Under the pieces are notes generated by a model. The model ran no database searches and had not been told where the DNA came from. It worked only from the letters and a program-made list of their open reading frames with translations. Positions 63,640 through 64,000 of a DNA stretch of 64,000 nucleotides are shown here, one piece after another; position 1 is the first letter of the stretch; each line of letters opens with the position of its first letter. The stretch spans positions 100,900,554-100,964,553 of the forward strand of contig NC_080539.1 of assembly GCF_028640845.1 (NCBI RefSeq). Direction: 5' to 3'. This DNA is from Ahaetulla prasina. Its lineage: Eukaryota; Chordata; Lepidosauria; Squamata; Colubridae. The position numbers were made by a program, and so were the translations under genes.

Positions 63640-64000
63640 GAAAGTTAAAACAGGCTCCTCAATGTCTGATTGAGTATCCCTTAATAGTGGTTTTCCTCAG
63701 AATAGTGTCCTAGGACCTACTCTTTTTTTGATTTATATAAATGACTTATGTGATCAGCTTAAAAGTAACTGTGTCTTATTTGCTGATGATGTAAAATTGT
63801 TTAATACTACTGAAAATTCACTTATTTTTCAAAATGACATTGATCACGTTTTTTAATGGTAATCTATTTGGCAAGTTCAAATTTCAATTAAGAAATGCTT
63901 AGTTTTACATATTGGAAAGCAAAACCAGAATGTAAAGTATAAATTAGGTGGTACTGATCTTTATTTTGCTAAGGACCCATTCAAGACCCATCTTGAATGA
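63640..64000 (+). mobile_element. Decayed CR1-type LINE (RT palm), running off the window
   Basis: Plus-strand sequence AGAATAGTGTCCTAGGACCT (remnant of the PQGSVLGP block), then CTTATTTGCTGATGATGTAA (LFADDV, catalytic box) and TTTCAAAATGACATTGATCA (QNDIDH), the same order as the LINE at 17.2 kb. Stops and frameshifts are present. It continues past the window edge. Confidence 0.75.

Overview
The window is about 64 kb of AT-rich vertebrate DNA, almost certainly from a snake. It holds one protein-coding gene read on the minus strand, surrounded by LINE, SINE and DNA-transposon remnants. The snake call rests on LINEs of the CR1 type that end in (TTCTA)n, the AATAG microsatellite seeded by snake 'Snake1' CR1 elements, together with squamate tRNA-derived SINEs and L1 fragments.

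The gene is ADGRG6 (GPR126), an adhesion G-protein-coupled receptor. Twenty-one exons are visible, running from the CUB domain (56940) down to the TM5-TM7 exon (5129). In transcript order they encode CUB, pentraxin-like (PTX), a linker, SEA with a furin-type site, hormone-receptor motif (HormR), GAIN with GPS, and the seven-helix bundle. Both splice sites were located by hand for every exon, and the reading phase closes at every junction. The signal-peptide exon(s) (above 57 kb or outside) and the exons for the end of TM7 and the cytoplasmic tail (below position 1) were not found here.

The most remarkable object is a stop-free 2,949-bp exon at 39898-42846, in the linker between PTX and SEA. 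It adds 983 codons of Ser/Thr/Asn-rich sequence with about 19 N-glycosylation sequons, almost no cysteine and no recognisable domain. It has an acceptor and a donor of matching phase (1-1), so it can be included or skipped without changing the frame. It sits next to the short phase 1-1 exon (44197-44277) that corresponds to the alternatively spliced linker exon of known ADGRG6 isoforms. I know of no such giant exon in human or zebrafish ADGRG6. The related receptor ADGRG4 does carry a long mucin-like stalk after its pentraxin domain. The giant exon also brings its own RVKR furin-type motif.

The rest is intron and flank. From low to high coordinates: a decayed CR1/L3-like RT (0.5-1.9 kb); an LTR-like, TATA-containing repeat with a 54-bp tandem array (1.9-2.75 kb); an internally deleted L1 (about 2.75-3.73 kb); several SINEs, Tigger-like and hAT-like MITEs; a CR1-type LINE with 310 open codons (17.2-18.3 kb); an L1 ORF2 remnant (26.1-27.4 kb); a compound microsatellite inside a LINE 3' end (29.8-30.0 kb); a LINE nested in an older copy of its own family (46.3-47.3 kb); and ancient CR1 remnants near the right edge. 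No RNA genes, CRISPR arrays or second host gene were recognised.
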